Below are positions 1 through 7,417 of a stretch of DNA of 40,597 nt, one piece after another. The notes beneath the pieces are model-generated. The model ran no database searches. It saw nothing but the letters and a program-made list of their open reading frames with translations, and was not told the DNA's origin. How positions within the stretch are numbered: the first letter of the stretch is position 1; each line of letters opens with the position of its first letter. A program made the translations under genes and the position numbers. Origin of the DNA: [Phormidium] sp. LEGE 05292 (GTDB lineage Bacteria > Cyanobacteriota > Cyanobacteriia > Cyanobacteriales > Aerosakkonemataceae); NCBI RefSeq assembly GCF_015207735.1, contig NZ_JADEWG010000053.1:1-40597 (forward strand), in the 5' to 3' direction.

Positions 1-67
1 CCCCCCACCTCCCCACCTCTCTTGGAGCCTTCTTGTACTAGGATGGAAAAAAGTTGGTGACGCGACT

Positions 68-583
68 ATGGAAGCAATTCAAATTCCCCGTCTGACGAAA
101 GCACCGCAGCAAACAGAAGTAATAGAAGTAGATGAGTTTCTGCCTGATTTGGAAACTTTAACACCAATCAGAGGCAAAATTAAGGTAGTTCACAAAGGAA
201 ATTATTTGGATGTTTCTGCTCAAGCAGAAACAATTGTTACCTTGACTTGTCATCGCTGTTTGCAACAATATAATCACCGTTTAGTGGTGAAAACTGCGGA
301 AATGATTTGGTTGGATGAAGCTGCCGATCAACCGGATGATGGTGCTTTAGAAAGAGAAACGGCTTTAGAAGATTTGGTGGAAACTTTATCCCCAAAGGGT
401 TATTTTTATCCTGATGATTGGTTATATCAGCAAATGTGTTTAGCAATTCCTCAAAGACAATTGTGTGATAAAACTTGTCAAGGAATTCAGTTGGAAGATA
501 TTAACAGTGCTGGGGGAGGAATTATTGATAGTCGTTGGGCTTCTCTAGAATCTCTCAAGGAAAGACTCAATAATGGTAAATAG
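68..583 (+). CDS. YceD/DUF177 family protein
   Basis: 171-residue protein of the YceD (DUF177) family, whose bacterial and plastid members are linked to accumulation of large-subunit ribosomal RNA. Visible features are a CHRC cysteine pair near residue 62 and a second cysteine cluster (C, CDKTC) near residues 125-140, suggesting metal binding; the middle is acidic. The ATG is preceded only by a weak ribosome-binding site. In many bacteria yceD sits beside rpmF, but no rpmF is seen here; instead ycf46 follows 150 bases downstream on the same strand. Family assignment is good. The exact role is inferred from the family. Confidence 0.8.
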   Translation: MEAIQIPRLTKAPQQTEVIEVDEFLPDLETLTPIRGKIKVVHKGNYLDVSAQAETIVTLTCHRCLQQYNHRLVVKTAEMIWLDEAADQPDDGALERETALEDLVETLSPKGYFYPDDWLYQQMCLAIPQRQLCDKTCQGIQLEDINSAGGGIIDSRWASLESLKERLNNGK

Positions 584-614
584 AAGGCAGAAGGCAGAAG
601 GCAGAAGGCAGAAG
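583..614. repeat. GAAGGCA heptad tandem repeat
   Basis: Four perfect GAAGGCA units (583-610) plus GAAG, beginning on the last base of the YceD stop codon. Short tandem heptads of this kind are typical of filamentous cyanobacteria. CTTCTGC-type remnants of the same sequence lie near 32040-32053 and 33591-33600. Confidence 0.9.
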
Positions 615-731
615 ATAAAAAAGGGGGAAGTTTACATTAAAATTGTAGAGGATTAACTAATTTCTCATCTAGAAGCTTAAATTTAAAATCCTCACTATTT
701 ACCATTACAATTTACCAAATCAGCAAAAAAT

Positions 732-2246
732 ATGAGTTTCAGTGATGAATTTGAACTGCTGTTACGCGCCCGCTATCCGTTAATTTATATTCCGACTTGT
801 GAAGAAGAGCGAGTGGAAGGAGCGATCGCTAATATTGCCAAAAATCAGGGGAATCGCGGGGTTTATATTTGGGATTTTGTTGATGGTTATCAAGGTAATC
901 CCAATGATGCGGGCTTTGGAAAACGCAATCCTTTACAGGCTTTAGAATTTCTGGAAAAGCTGTCTGCTTCGGCGGCAGCTATTTTTATTTTACGGGATTT
1001 TCACCGCTTTTTAGAAGATGTGGCTGTGGCGCGAAAGTTGAAAAATTTGGCGCGTTTGCTGAAGTCACAACCGAAAAATATTGTTATTTTGTCGCCTCGA
1101 CTGGCTGTTCCTGAAGAGTTGAGCGAAGTGCTGACGGTTTTAGAGTTTCACTTACCAGCAGCACCGGAAATTAAAACAGAAGTGGAGCGTTTGTTGGCGG
1201 CTACGGGACATTCTTTAGAAGGTCGAGTTTTAGATCAAATTGTGCGTTCTTGTCAAGGACTTTCTTTGGAAAGAATTCGCAGGGTGTTGGCGAGAGCGAT
1301 CGCAACTCATGGCGAATTACGCCCCGAAGATGTAGATTTAGTATTAGAAGAAAAACGCCAAACGATTCGCCAAACCCAAATTTTAGAGTTCTATCCAGCT
1401 ACGGAAAATATTTCTGATGTGGGAGGATTGGATAATTTAAAAGAATGGTTATTGCGACGGGGTGGCGCTTTTTCGGAAAGGGCGAGACAATATGGTTTAC
1501 CGCATCCGAGAGGTTTATTATTAGTAGGAATTCAGGGAACGGGTAAATCTTTAATGGCAAAAGCGATCGCACACCATTGGCATTTACCTTTACTCAGATT
1601 AGATGTGGGAAGATTATTTGGGGGTTTAGTAGGAGAATCAGAATCTCGCACTCGACAAATGATTCAATTAGCTGAAGCTTTAGCTCCTTGCGTATTATGG
1701 ATTGATGAAATTGATAAAGCTTTTTCGGGAATAGATGGCAAAGGTGATGCAGGTACAAGTAACCGGGTTTTTGGCACATTTATTACATGGTTAGCCGAAA
1801 AAACTAGCCCAGTTTTTGTGGTGGCAACAGCGAATAATATTCAAACTTTACCAGCAGAAATGTTAAGGAAAGGTAGGTTTGATGAAATCTTTTTTGTGGG
1901 TTTACCGACGCAAGAAGAAAGGAGGGCGATTTTCGGGGTACATTTAACTCGGCTACGTCCGCATAATTTGAATAGTTACGATCTCGATCGTTTAGCTTAC
2001 GAAACTCCTGATTTTTCGGGAGCAGAAATTGAGCAAGCTTTGACAGAAGCGATGCACATTGGTTTTAGTCAAAACCGAGATTTTAACACAGATGATGTTT
2101 TAGAAGCGGCTAGTCAAATTGTACCTTTAGCCAGAACTGCTCAAGAACAAATTGAGTTTTTACAAGATTGGGCGGCGGCGGGTAAGGCGCGTTTAGCTTC
2201 TAAGCATAGCAGTTTGAGCGATCGGATTAAAAATCAACTGCGATAA
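732..2246 (+). CDS. ycf46: Ycf46-type AAA ATPase
   Basis: 504-residue AAA+ ATPase of the Ycf46 family, encoded in cyanobacterial genomes and red-algal plastids. Homologues have been linked to inorganic carbon use and photosynthesis regulation (established for the family, not shown here). Residues 1-220 form the family-specific N-terminal domain. The AAA module follows: Walker A GIQGTGKS at about 266-273, Walker B CVLWIDEID at about 319-327, an arginine-finger region (LRKGRFDEIFF) near 380, then the helical lid with a sensor-2-like FSGAEIEQA. Length is normal for the family. The ATG follows an A-rich stretch. It may be co-transcribed with the YceD gene, although the gap contains a heptad repeat. 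Confidence 0.92.
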   Translation: MSFSDEFELLLRARYPLIYIPTCEEERVEGAIANIAKNQGNRGVYIWDFVDGYQGNPNDAGFGKRNPLQALEFLEKLSASAAAIFILRDFHRFLEDVAVARKLKNLARLLKSQPKNIVILSPRLAVPEELSEVLTVLEFHLPAAPEIKTEVERLLAATGHSLEGRVLDQIVRSCQGLSLERIRRVLARAIATHGELRPEDVDLVLEEKRQTIRQTQILEFYPATENISDVGGLDNLKEWLLRRGGAFSERARQYGLPHPRGLLLVGIQGTGKSLMAKAIAHHWHLPLLRLDVGRLFGGLVGESESRTRQMIQLAEALAPCVLWIDEIDKAFSGIDGKGDAGTSNRVFGTFITWLAEKTSPVFVVATANNIQTLPAEMLRKGRFDEIFFVGLPTQEERRAIFGVHLTRLRPHNLNSYDLDRLAYETPDFSGAEIEQALTEAMHIGFSQNRDFNTDDVLEAASQIVPLARTAQEQIEFLQDWAAAGKARLASKHSSLSDRIKNQLR

Positions 2247-2297
2247 TATTAGATTGCCGTATTATATAGTTGCATTGAGCAAAATTGGCGTGAGTGG

Positions 2298-2825
2298 GTG
2301 AGCGTTATGAGTTTTTCTGGAATTGTTAAATTTTTGATTGGTTTTGTGATTGCGATCGGTTTATTAGCAGGTGCGGGTATTGCAGGGGGACTTTATTTTA
2401 TCACCAAATTAACTTCACCTCCAGAAAAACCTATATTCGCCAATGAAAAAAATGCCAATAAGGTTAAGCCAGTAGCAGCTAAGGTTCAGCCACCAGCAGC
2501 AAGTACTCCTAAAGCTACGGAAGTTAGTGCTAATACGAATACTCCAACCCCAATTAGTGAAACCAAGGAAAAACCCTTAGAACCAGGAACATATAAAGGG
2601 CGGGTGATTTGGTCAAGTGGTTTAAGTCTCCGCGATAATCCTAGCTCTGACTCGGAAAGAATTGGTGGTGTAGCTTATAACGAAGAGGTGGTAGTTTTGT
2701 CGGAAAGTGATGACAAACGTTGGGTAAGAGTTCGATCGGAGGATGGTAGTAACGAAGGTTGGGTAAAAGCACGAAATATTAAGCGCGTTGAAGAAGGAGA
2801 ACAAGCGCAAGCATCTAATCAGTAG
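2298..2825 (+). CDS. Membrane-anchored bacterial SH3-domain protein
   Basis: About 175 residues: one N-terminal membrane helix (residues about 10-33), a Pro/Ala/Thr-rich linker to about residue 95, and one bacterial SH3 (SH3_3) domain at about 98-165 with the typical LSLRDNPSSDSERIG and EGWVKARNI segments. Such domains bind peptidoglycan or peptides at the cell envelope, so the C-terminal part probably lies in the periplasm. GTG at 2298 and ATG at 2307 are both possible starts; the ATG, giving MSFSGIVKF, looks more natural. It lies 51 bases after ycf46 on the same strand, so co-transcription is possible. The function of this particular protein is unknown. Confidence 0.8.
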   Translation: MSVMSFSGIVKFLIGFVIAIGLLAGAGIAGGLYFITKLTSPPEKPIFANEKNANKVKPVAAKVQPPAASTPKATEVSANTNTPTPISETKEKPLEPGTYKGRVIWSSGLSLRDNPSSDSERIGGVAYNEEVVVLSESDDKRWVRVRSEDGSNEGWVKARNIKRVEEGEQAQASNQ

Positions 2826-2971
2826 GAACTCAATTGATGTGTTAAGAAAAGTAGCAAAATTTTAAACTTGGTTGCAATATTTGGGTAAAAGCATAATCAA
2901 TTCAAACCAGGATGGTAGTTTGGAAAACAGTAAATCGATTTAATGCCTTTACTAATTCCGGGGATGAATTT

Positions 2972-3148
2972 ATGTACAACAAAAATTCAGATAAAGATTT
3001 GGTAAGTGCTGTCGTCACTGCTGGTTTAGGTGCAGGTGTTGTTACATCTTTCGCAGTCAGTCAGGGACAACATCCCCTGGTAGCTTTACAGATTACCATT
3101 TTTGCGGTTTTGGTGGCTTTGCTGTGCGATCGTTTGGGGTTAATTTGA
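2972..3148 (+). CDS. Small conserved-looking membrane protein
   Basis: 58 residues from the ATG at 2972 (MYNKNSDKD...). I chose this ATG over an earlier in-frame ATG at 2912 because a GGGGA sequence lies at good spacing upstream and the extra 20 residues look unstructured. The body is two hydrophobic stretches (residues about 10-27 and 35-54) ending in a short RLGLI tail, consistent with a small inner- or thylakoid-membrane protein. I do not recognise the family and assign no function. Confidence 0.55.
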   Translation: MYNKNSDKDLVSAVVTAGLGAGVVTSFAVSQGQHPLVALQITIFAVLVALLCDRLGLI

Positions 3149-3205
3149 AGTTTTAAAGAATCATTAAACAAGCAAATTTTCACGAATAAATCCCAGAAAT
3201 TAACT

Positions 3206-4135
3206 CTATAATGGTTGCCAAGCTCGATCTTTGTAACCGTATTGGAAAATTTCTGGGTGCAGGATATCTGCTAAAATTTCTACTGATTCTGCTAATCTTG
3301 GCCCAGGACGATTAAAATAAGCATTGCCATCAGTAATATAAACTCTTCCTTTTTGAACAGCCTGTAAATTTTGCCATTCCGGGCGTTGAGTTAAAGGTGT
3401 AGCTTCTTGACGAGTGCGGTCTAAATTGAAACCGCAAGGCATGAAAATAATAATATCTGGATTGGCGTTAAAAACTGATTCCCAACTTAACTTAGGTGAA
3501 GGTTGACCGACGACGCTAAACAGCGGTTCTCCTCCAGCAATTTTGACCATTTCGGGAATCCAATTAGATGCAACCATTAAGGGTTCGATCCATTCAACGC
3601 AAAGAACTTTGAGGCGGTCTTCTGGTGATAAAGATTGAGTTTTTTGTTCGCAAATTTTGACTCGCGCTTCTAAGTTTTGAATCACTGATTCTGTAGGTAC
3701 ATTTAAGGCGACAGCTACTCTTTGAATGTCCTGCCAAACATCTGCTAAATGTTGCGGTTGTAAGGAAATAATTTGGGGTTGAGAGTTGGTAAGTTTAGCC
3801 ACAGCAGTTTCTACATCCGCCACACTAACCGCGCAAATATCACATTGGTCTTGGGTTAAAATATGAGTAGGTTTTAACTGTTCTAAAACATCAAGTTTGA
3901 TCTCATAAATGCTCAATGCCGATCGTACTAATTGGGTAACATCTTGATGAATATTGGCGCTAGATTTTTCTGCATTTATTCTTGCTTGGGTACAAACAGG
4001 TAAGTTTTGGACTTCGGGTGGGTAGTCGCATTCGTGCGATCGTCCTACCAAAGCATCTGTTAAACCCAAGCTAGCCACAATTTCTGTCGCACTGGGAAGT
4101 AGAGAAACGATTCTCAGTTGATCGCTATTATTCAT
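3206..4135 (-). CDS. Cobalamin-binding-type (BtuF/TroA-fold) solute-binding protein
   Basis: 309-residue protein of the periplasmic-binding-protein family that includes BtuF (vitamin B12). The start LRIVSLLPSATEIVASLGL, then GRSHECDYP and the THILTQDQCDICAV segment are the usual signature of proteins annotated as cobalamin-binding. There is no signal peptide: the chain begins MNNSDQLRIVSL, so the protein appears cytoplasmic unless the start is misplaced. This signal-less subgroup is common in bacteria and its role is unclear. No permease or ATPase partner and no B12 riboswitch is visible nearby. It is separated from the upstream membrane glycosyltransferase gene on the same strand by a repeat-containing gap of about 146 bases. 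Confidence 0.8.
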   Translation of the reverse strand: MNNSDQLRIVSLLPSATEIVASLGLTDALVGRSHECDYPPEVQNLPVCTQARINAEKSSANIHQDVTQLVRSALSIYEIKLDVLEQLKPTHILTQDQCDICAVSVADVETAVAKLTNSQPQIISLQPQHLADVWQDIQRVAVALNVPTESVIQNLEARVKICEQKTQSLSPEDRLKVLCVEWIEPLMVASNWIPEMVKIAGGEPLFSVVGQPSPKLSWESVFNANPDIIIFMPCGFNLDRTRQEATPLTQRPEWQNLQAVQKGRVYITDGNAYFNRPGPRLAESVEILADILHPEIFQYGYKDRAWQPL

Positions 4136-4235
4136 AATTTATCACCATATAATTGGGGGAGTTTATCTTAATTTACCTCTCTGTCTAGAAATTTTTATCC
4201 TCCTTACGTTACATAATTTTTTTTAACCGCATTAA

Positions 4236-4262
4236 GCATAGCCTTCCCGTAGGGTAGAACGC
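4236..4262. repeat. Dispersed semi-palindromic repeat (GCATAGCCTTCCCGTAGGG family)
   Basis: GCATAGCCTTCCCGTAGGG followed by TAGAACGC. The reverse complement of the same element occurs at 17233-17256, where the outer arms GCGTA/TACGC are intact. It fits the hairpin-forming interspersed repeats of cyanobacteria. It lies in the gap between two same-strand genes. Confidence 0.7.
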
Positions 4263-4281
4263 AAAGGAAGATATCAAGAAT

Positions 4282-6807
4282 CTATTTTGAACTGTTGCTA
4301 TTAAGAATAGGCTGAAGTTGTCGCCAAGCTTTAATCAGATTACCTTGCATCGCAGAAGCGACACCGCTAAGAGCTTGCAATTCTGGCGAGTTAGGATCGA
4401 TTGCTAAGGCTGGCTGGAGTGCTGTTTGGGCGGCTTTCGGGTTCCAGTTGTACAGGTGTACGAAGGCGAGGTAAGCGTAGGCGTAGGGGTTTTGGGAGTC
4501 TAGCTGGGTGACTGTTTGTAGTGCTGCGATCGCGCCTTTCACATCTCTTTGCAAAACCTTTGTTAATGCCAAATTATAAGCGAATTCCCAATTGCTCGGT
4601 TCTCGTTTGAGGCGGAATTTCAGCGATATTTCGGCTTGTTGCAAATAATCTTGTGTCGGGTCATATTGATTAATTCTACCAATTTGCTCGAACACGCGAT
4701 CGAGTGCTTTTGGCCCTTCGGGTAAAGAAATTGCTAAAGTGCGTAATTGAGTAATTAAATCCAATTCTGGTGCAGGTATTTTGCTAGCATTAGGCTCAAT
4801 AATTACCGTAACCTTTGGTGTTTTGATAGGGTAATTTTCACCTGTTTGGCGATTTAAATAAGTGGCAAATAAAGTGTAATTTCCCGGAGTTAATTCTGCT
4901 GGTGGAAGCATTGCCATTTTTTCCACAACTCGAAACCCTTTAGAAGCATTGTTTGACAGATTTGGCGGATACAAATTTCCCATACCAAAACCATGATCGT
5001 GTACCCAGCGAGATTGGTTATTAATTCTTTGGTTAGGAGTAGCGGAATTATACCAAGTTAATAAAACTATTCCCGATTGTAATTGTTCCCAAGAACCAGA
5101 CCAATCATAGACTACTGTAACGGGTGTTCCCGGTGCAACTTTTTCCGGTACAGTAACTTTATTCAAGCTAACTTTTCCCAAAGGTTTCGCCAAAGGTTGA
5201 ACGATGACAGGCGGTTGTTTACTGCGGTAAAGATTCAAGTTACTTCCATCGGGTAACTTCCAACTCTTCTGTAATTTAAAATCCTTTCCTTGTTCGACAA
5301 TTTGCGTTATTTGACTTTGCGCTTCCGAGGGAACAGAACCTTGATCTCCTGTTTTAGTTACAAACCAAGAAAGACTCCTCACATCTTGCAGAACAAACTT
5401 TTTGCGAGTGCCCACTTGCCGACCGTAAACTTGGAAATTTTGCAAAGCACCGAAGTAATTAAAATTATGCTGATTCAAATTGGGAGTAGAAGGTAAAACC
5501 CCTAAATTTGAGCGTAAATAAGGTTCAGTTTGAGTAATTTCCGCGATAACTTCTCGTTGCGGCCATTGGGCACCAGTATAAATATAATGTTGAAATCGAG
5601 GACTCAAAAATTGCGTTAACCAAGCACCACCCAAAGGATAAAGATTGCACAACATTAACAAAAATGCTAACCCAATTGTACCCCAACGAATTGACTTAGC
5701 AAACCGACCTTGCCAGAGAGTTAAACAATAAGCTAAAAAGACAGCCAAAACAGGTAAATAAGGTAAAACATAACGAGTATCTTTATTGATATTTAAAGAA
5801 CAAAGTAGATATGAACCAATCCAAAAAACCACCAACCATCCTAAATAGGGATTTAAAACCTTAGCTTTCGGATTTTTGGATTTAGACTTAAAATAATAAA
5901 TCAGTAAACCGACAATTGGCACTAACAACAAAACCCAAGAAACGACATAAGGTAAATCTTGCCAATAAAAAGTCCAAGCAGCTAATGTATTAAGTGGGGG
6001 ATCGCCTTCTGCGATCGCAGAATCCACCGTCGCCCTTTTCCCCGAAGTTAAAATCAACAACCAATTAATTCGATACCAAAAACCAAACACCAAAACTGAC
6101 ACCAAAAAAGCAGTAAAAAGCTGCGCTAACCTTTCCCATTTTTTTTGACGAATAGTTGCAACTAAAACCCATAAAATAGGAATCAAAAGAAAGAACAAAG
6201 CAGTTTGCTTTACCATCAGGCTTACTCCTAAAGAAAGCCCAAAAATCACGGCCCAAAACCACTCTTTCCTCTGCGTCCTCTGCGTCTCTGCGGTTCCCAA
6301 AAAACGCCAAACCGTCAAACAAAAAAAACTAAAAGTAACAACAGCGGTTAGGGGATAATCCAGCAAAAAATCCAAGCGAACTCGATACAAACCAGGCAAA
6401 AGCTGACAGATAACAGCCGCCAACAAACCCACCTCTACACTAAATAGATAAACCCCCAAACCATAAACCGAAATTAACAGGATAGCACTAAAAAATAGAT
6501 TAATAATAGTTGCCCGATCCGGCCCATTACCGAAGACATTTTGGACAAAGCCTGCTAAAATATAAACCAAAGGTGGTATTTTGGACGAAATCTGCCAAAA
6601 ATTAACCCACCATTCCCCAGAAAAGATTTGAGGATTGCGTAAAGCTTGCCCATAATTTAAAGTACCTGTGAGATATTCCGCCTGATCCCAAGCCGGGGTA
6701 GAATGGTCGAGAGCGAACCAAAGGCGATCGCACAAAGCACCCAACAGCCAGATAATTCCCAGCGCAATTAACCCTTGGAACTTTTTATCTTTTTCCTCTT
6801 CAATCAC
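4282..6807 (-). CDS. PMT/ArnT-type membrane glycosyltransferase with C-terminal TPRs
   Basis: 841 residues. The first 410 or so are very hydrophobic with around 10-12 membrane helices, and an acidic WDQAEYL motif sits in the first loop (residues about 40-46). This is the layout of GT-C enzymes of the dolichyl-phosphate-mannose mannosyltransferase/ArnT superfamily, which transfer sugar from a lipid carrier to protein or lipid outside the membrane. Residues about 540-690 form a beta-rich domain, and about 745-835 contain TPR-like helices (FAYNLALTKVLQ, AYAYLAFVHLYNW). Residues about 171-180, containing ETQRTQR, are encoded by a dispersed cyanobacterial repeat (6268-6295) and lie in a loop between helices. 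The acceptor is unknown. Confidence 0.78.
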   Translation of the reverse strand: MIEEEKDKKFQGLIALGIIWLLGALCDRLWFALDHSTPAWDQAEYLTGTLNYGQALRNPQIFSGEWWVNFWQISSKIPPLVYILAGFVQNVFGNGPDRATIINLFFSAILLISVYGLGVYLFSVEVGLLAAVICQLLPGLYRVRLDFLLDYPLTAVVTFSFFCLTVWRFLGTAETQRTQRKEWFWAVIFGLSLGVSLMVKQTALFFLLIPILWVLVATIRQKKWERLAQLFTAFLVSVLVFGFWYRINWLLILTSGKRATVDSAIAEGDPPLNTLAAWTFYWQDLPYVVSWVLLLVPIVGLLIYYFKSKSKNPKAKVLNPYLGWLVVFWIGSYLLCSLNINKDTRYVLPYLPVLAVFLAYCLTLWQGRFAKSIRWGTIGLAFLLMLCNLYPLGGAWLTQFLSPRFQHYIYTGAQWPQREVIAEITQTEPYLRSNLGVLPSTPNLNQHNFNYFGALQNFQVYGRQVGTRKKFVLQDVRSLSWFVTKTGDQGSVPSEAQSQITQIVEQGKDFKLQKSWKLPDGSNLNLYRSKQPPVIVQPLAKPLGKVSLNKVTVPEKVAPGTPVTVVYDWSGSWEQLQSGIVLLTWYNSATPNQRINNQSRWVHDHGFGMGNLYPPNLSNNASKGFRVVEKMAMLPPAELTPGNYTLFATYLNRQTGENYPIKTPKVTVIIEPNASKIPAPELDLITQLRTLAISLPEGPKALDRVFEQIGRINQYDPTQDYLQQAEISLKFRLKREPSNWEFAYNLALTKVLQRDVKGAIAALQTVTQLDSQNPYAYAYLAFVHLYNWNPKAAQTALQPALAIDPNSPELQALSGVASAMQGNLIKAWRQLQPILNSNSSK
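6268..6295. repeat. Interspersed CTCTGCGTC repeat inside a coding region
   Basis: CCTCTGCGT CCTCTGCGT CTCTGCGG run, the common cyanobacterial repeat whose other strand reads CCGCAGAGACGCAGAGGACG. It is in frame and open within the membrane glycosyltransferase gene, adding residues that include ETQRTQR. A degenerate non-coding copy lies near 14051-14078. Confidence 0.8.
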
Positions 6808-6904
6808 AGGCTTACAATTAACTATTACTTATCCCTAGCAAAGATAGCATTACTTGACGGAGTTAAGCTAATCAATTAGACATATCCAAAATCAGATTGT
6901 AGAG

Positions 6905-7132
6905 ATGATTAGAAGCATGACTGAAAATTTAGCTATTGTATTAGGGGAACTACAAGCACAAATATATTGGTTACATGATGCAGAGAAGTTTACAGAATTA
7001 GCAATCGCTACCGCTAATATTTATCTAAAACTTAGCTATAGTCACCAGCAGTCGGCAACCGCAGGTATAACAACCGCCAAGGCGATTAAGCCATTCTTGG
7101 TTGCCCAAATCAGGCTCAAACCAGTCAATTGA
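6905..7132 (+). CDS. Small hypothetical protein
   Basis: 75 residues from ATG 6905, or 71 from ATG 6917 (MTENLAIVLGEL...). The first half looks like a coherent helical protein (ELQAQIYWLHDAEKFTELAIATANIYLKL) and the end is basic and polar. There is no recognised domain and no signal peptide. It is divergent from the membrane glycosyltransferase gene and upstream of the SulP gene. I give it moderate credence because the helical stretch has protein-like composition. Confidence 0.45.
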   Translation: MIRSMTENLAIVLGELQAQIYWLHDAEKFTELAIATANIYLKLSYSHQQSATAGITTAKAIKPFLVAQIRLKPVN

Positions 7133-7417
7133 TTACGTAACAATTAATTTTGTTACAAAGCTTTGCATCTTGTCCTATTTTGCACTTATCTAGCTTAGGC
7201 TACTTTTTATACCGTGAAAAAGCATAGAATTTTGGCGGAAATTTTATCATCAATATTAACAAAACAGAACAACAAAATGTCACAAATAAATCATCCCATC
7301 ACTCAAAAAATTCCTGCTCATCCCCACAAAATATTCAAACAGCACTCGGAAATATATCAACCCAAGTTCAGCAAAATTATATGAAAAATTTTAGCTAATT
7401 GTACATAATTTTAACTC
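7133..7417. other. Intergenic gap without a supported gene
   Basis: 285 AT-rich bases before the SulP gene. One frame is open from a GTG at 7214 to a TGA at 7382-7384 (56 codons), but it has no ribosome-binding site and an odd composition (many His, Lys, Gln), so I do not call it. No clear promoter or hairpin was seen. Confidence 0.5.

Noticed and set aside
4136-4281. Cobalamin riboswitch upstream of the B12-binding-type gene
   Set aside because: Searched on -; the region is too short and lacks the conserved B12-box sequence.
7214-7384. Open frame of 56 codons before the SulP gene
   Set aside because: No ribosome-binding site, His/Lys/Gln-rich composition. AT-rich DNA gives such frames by chance.
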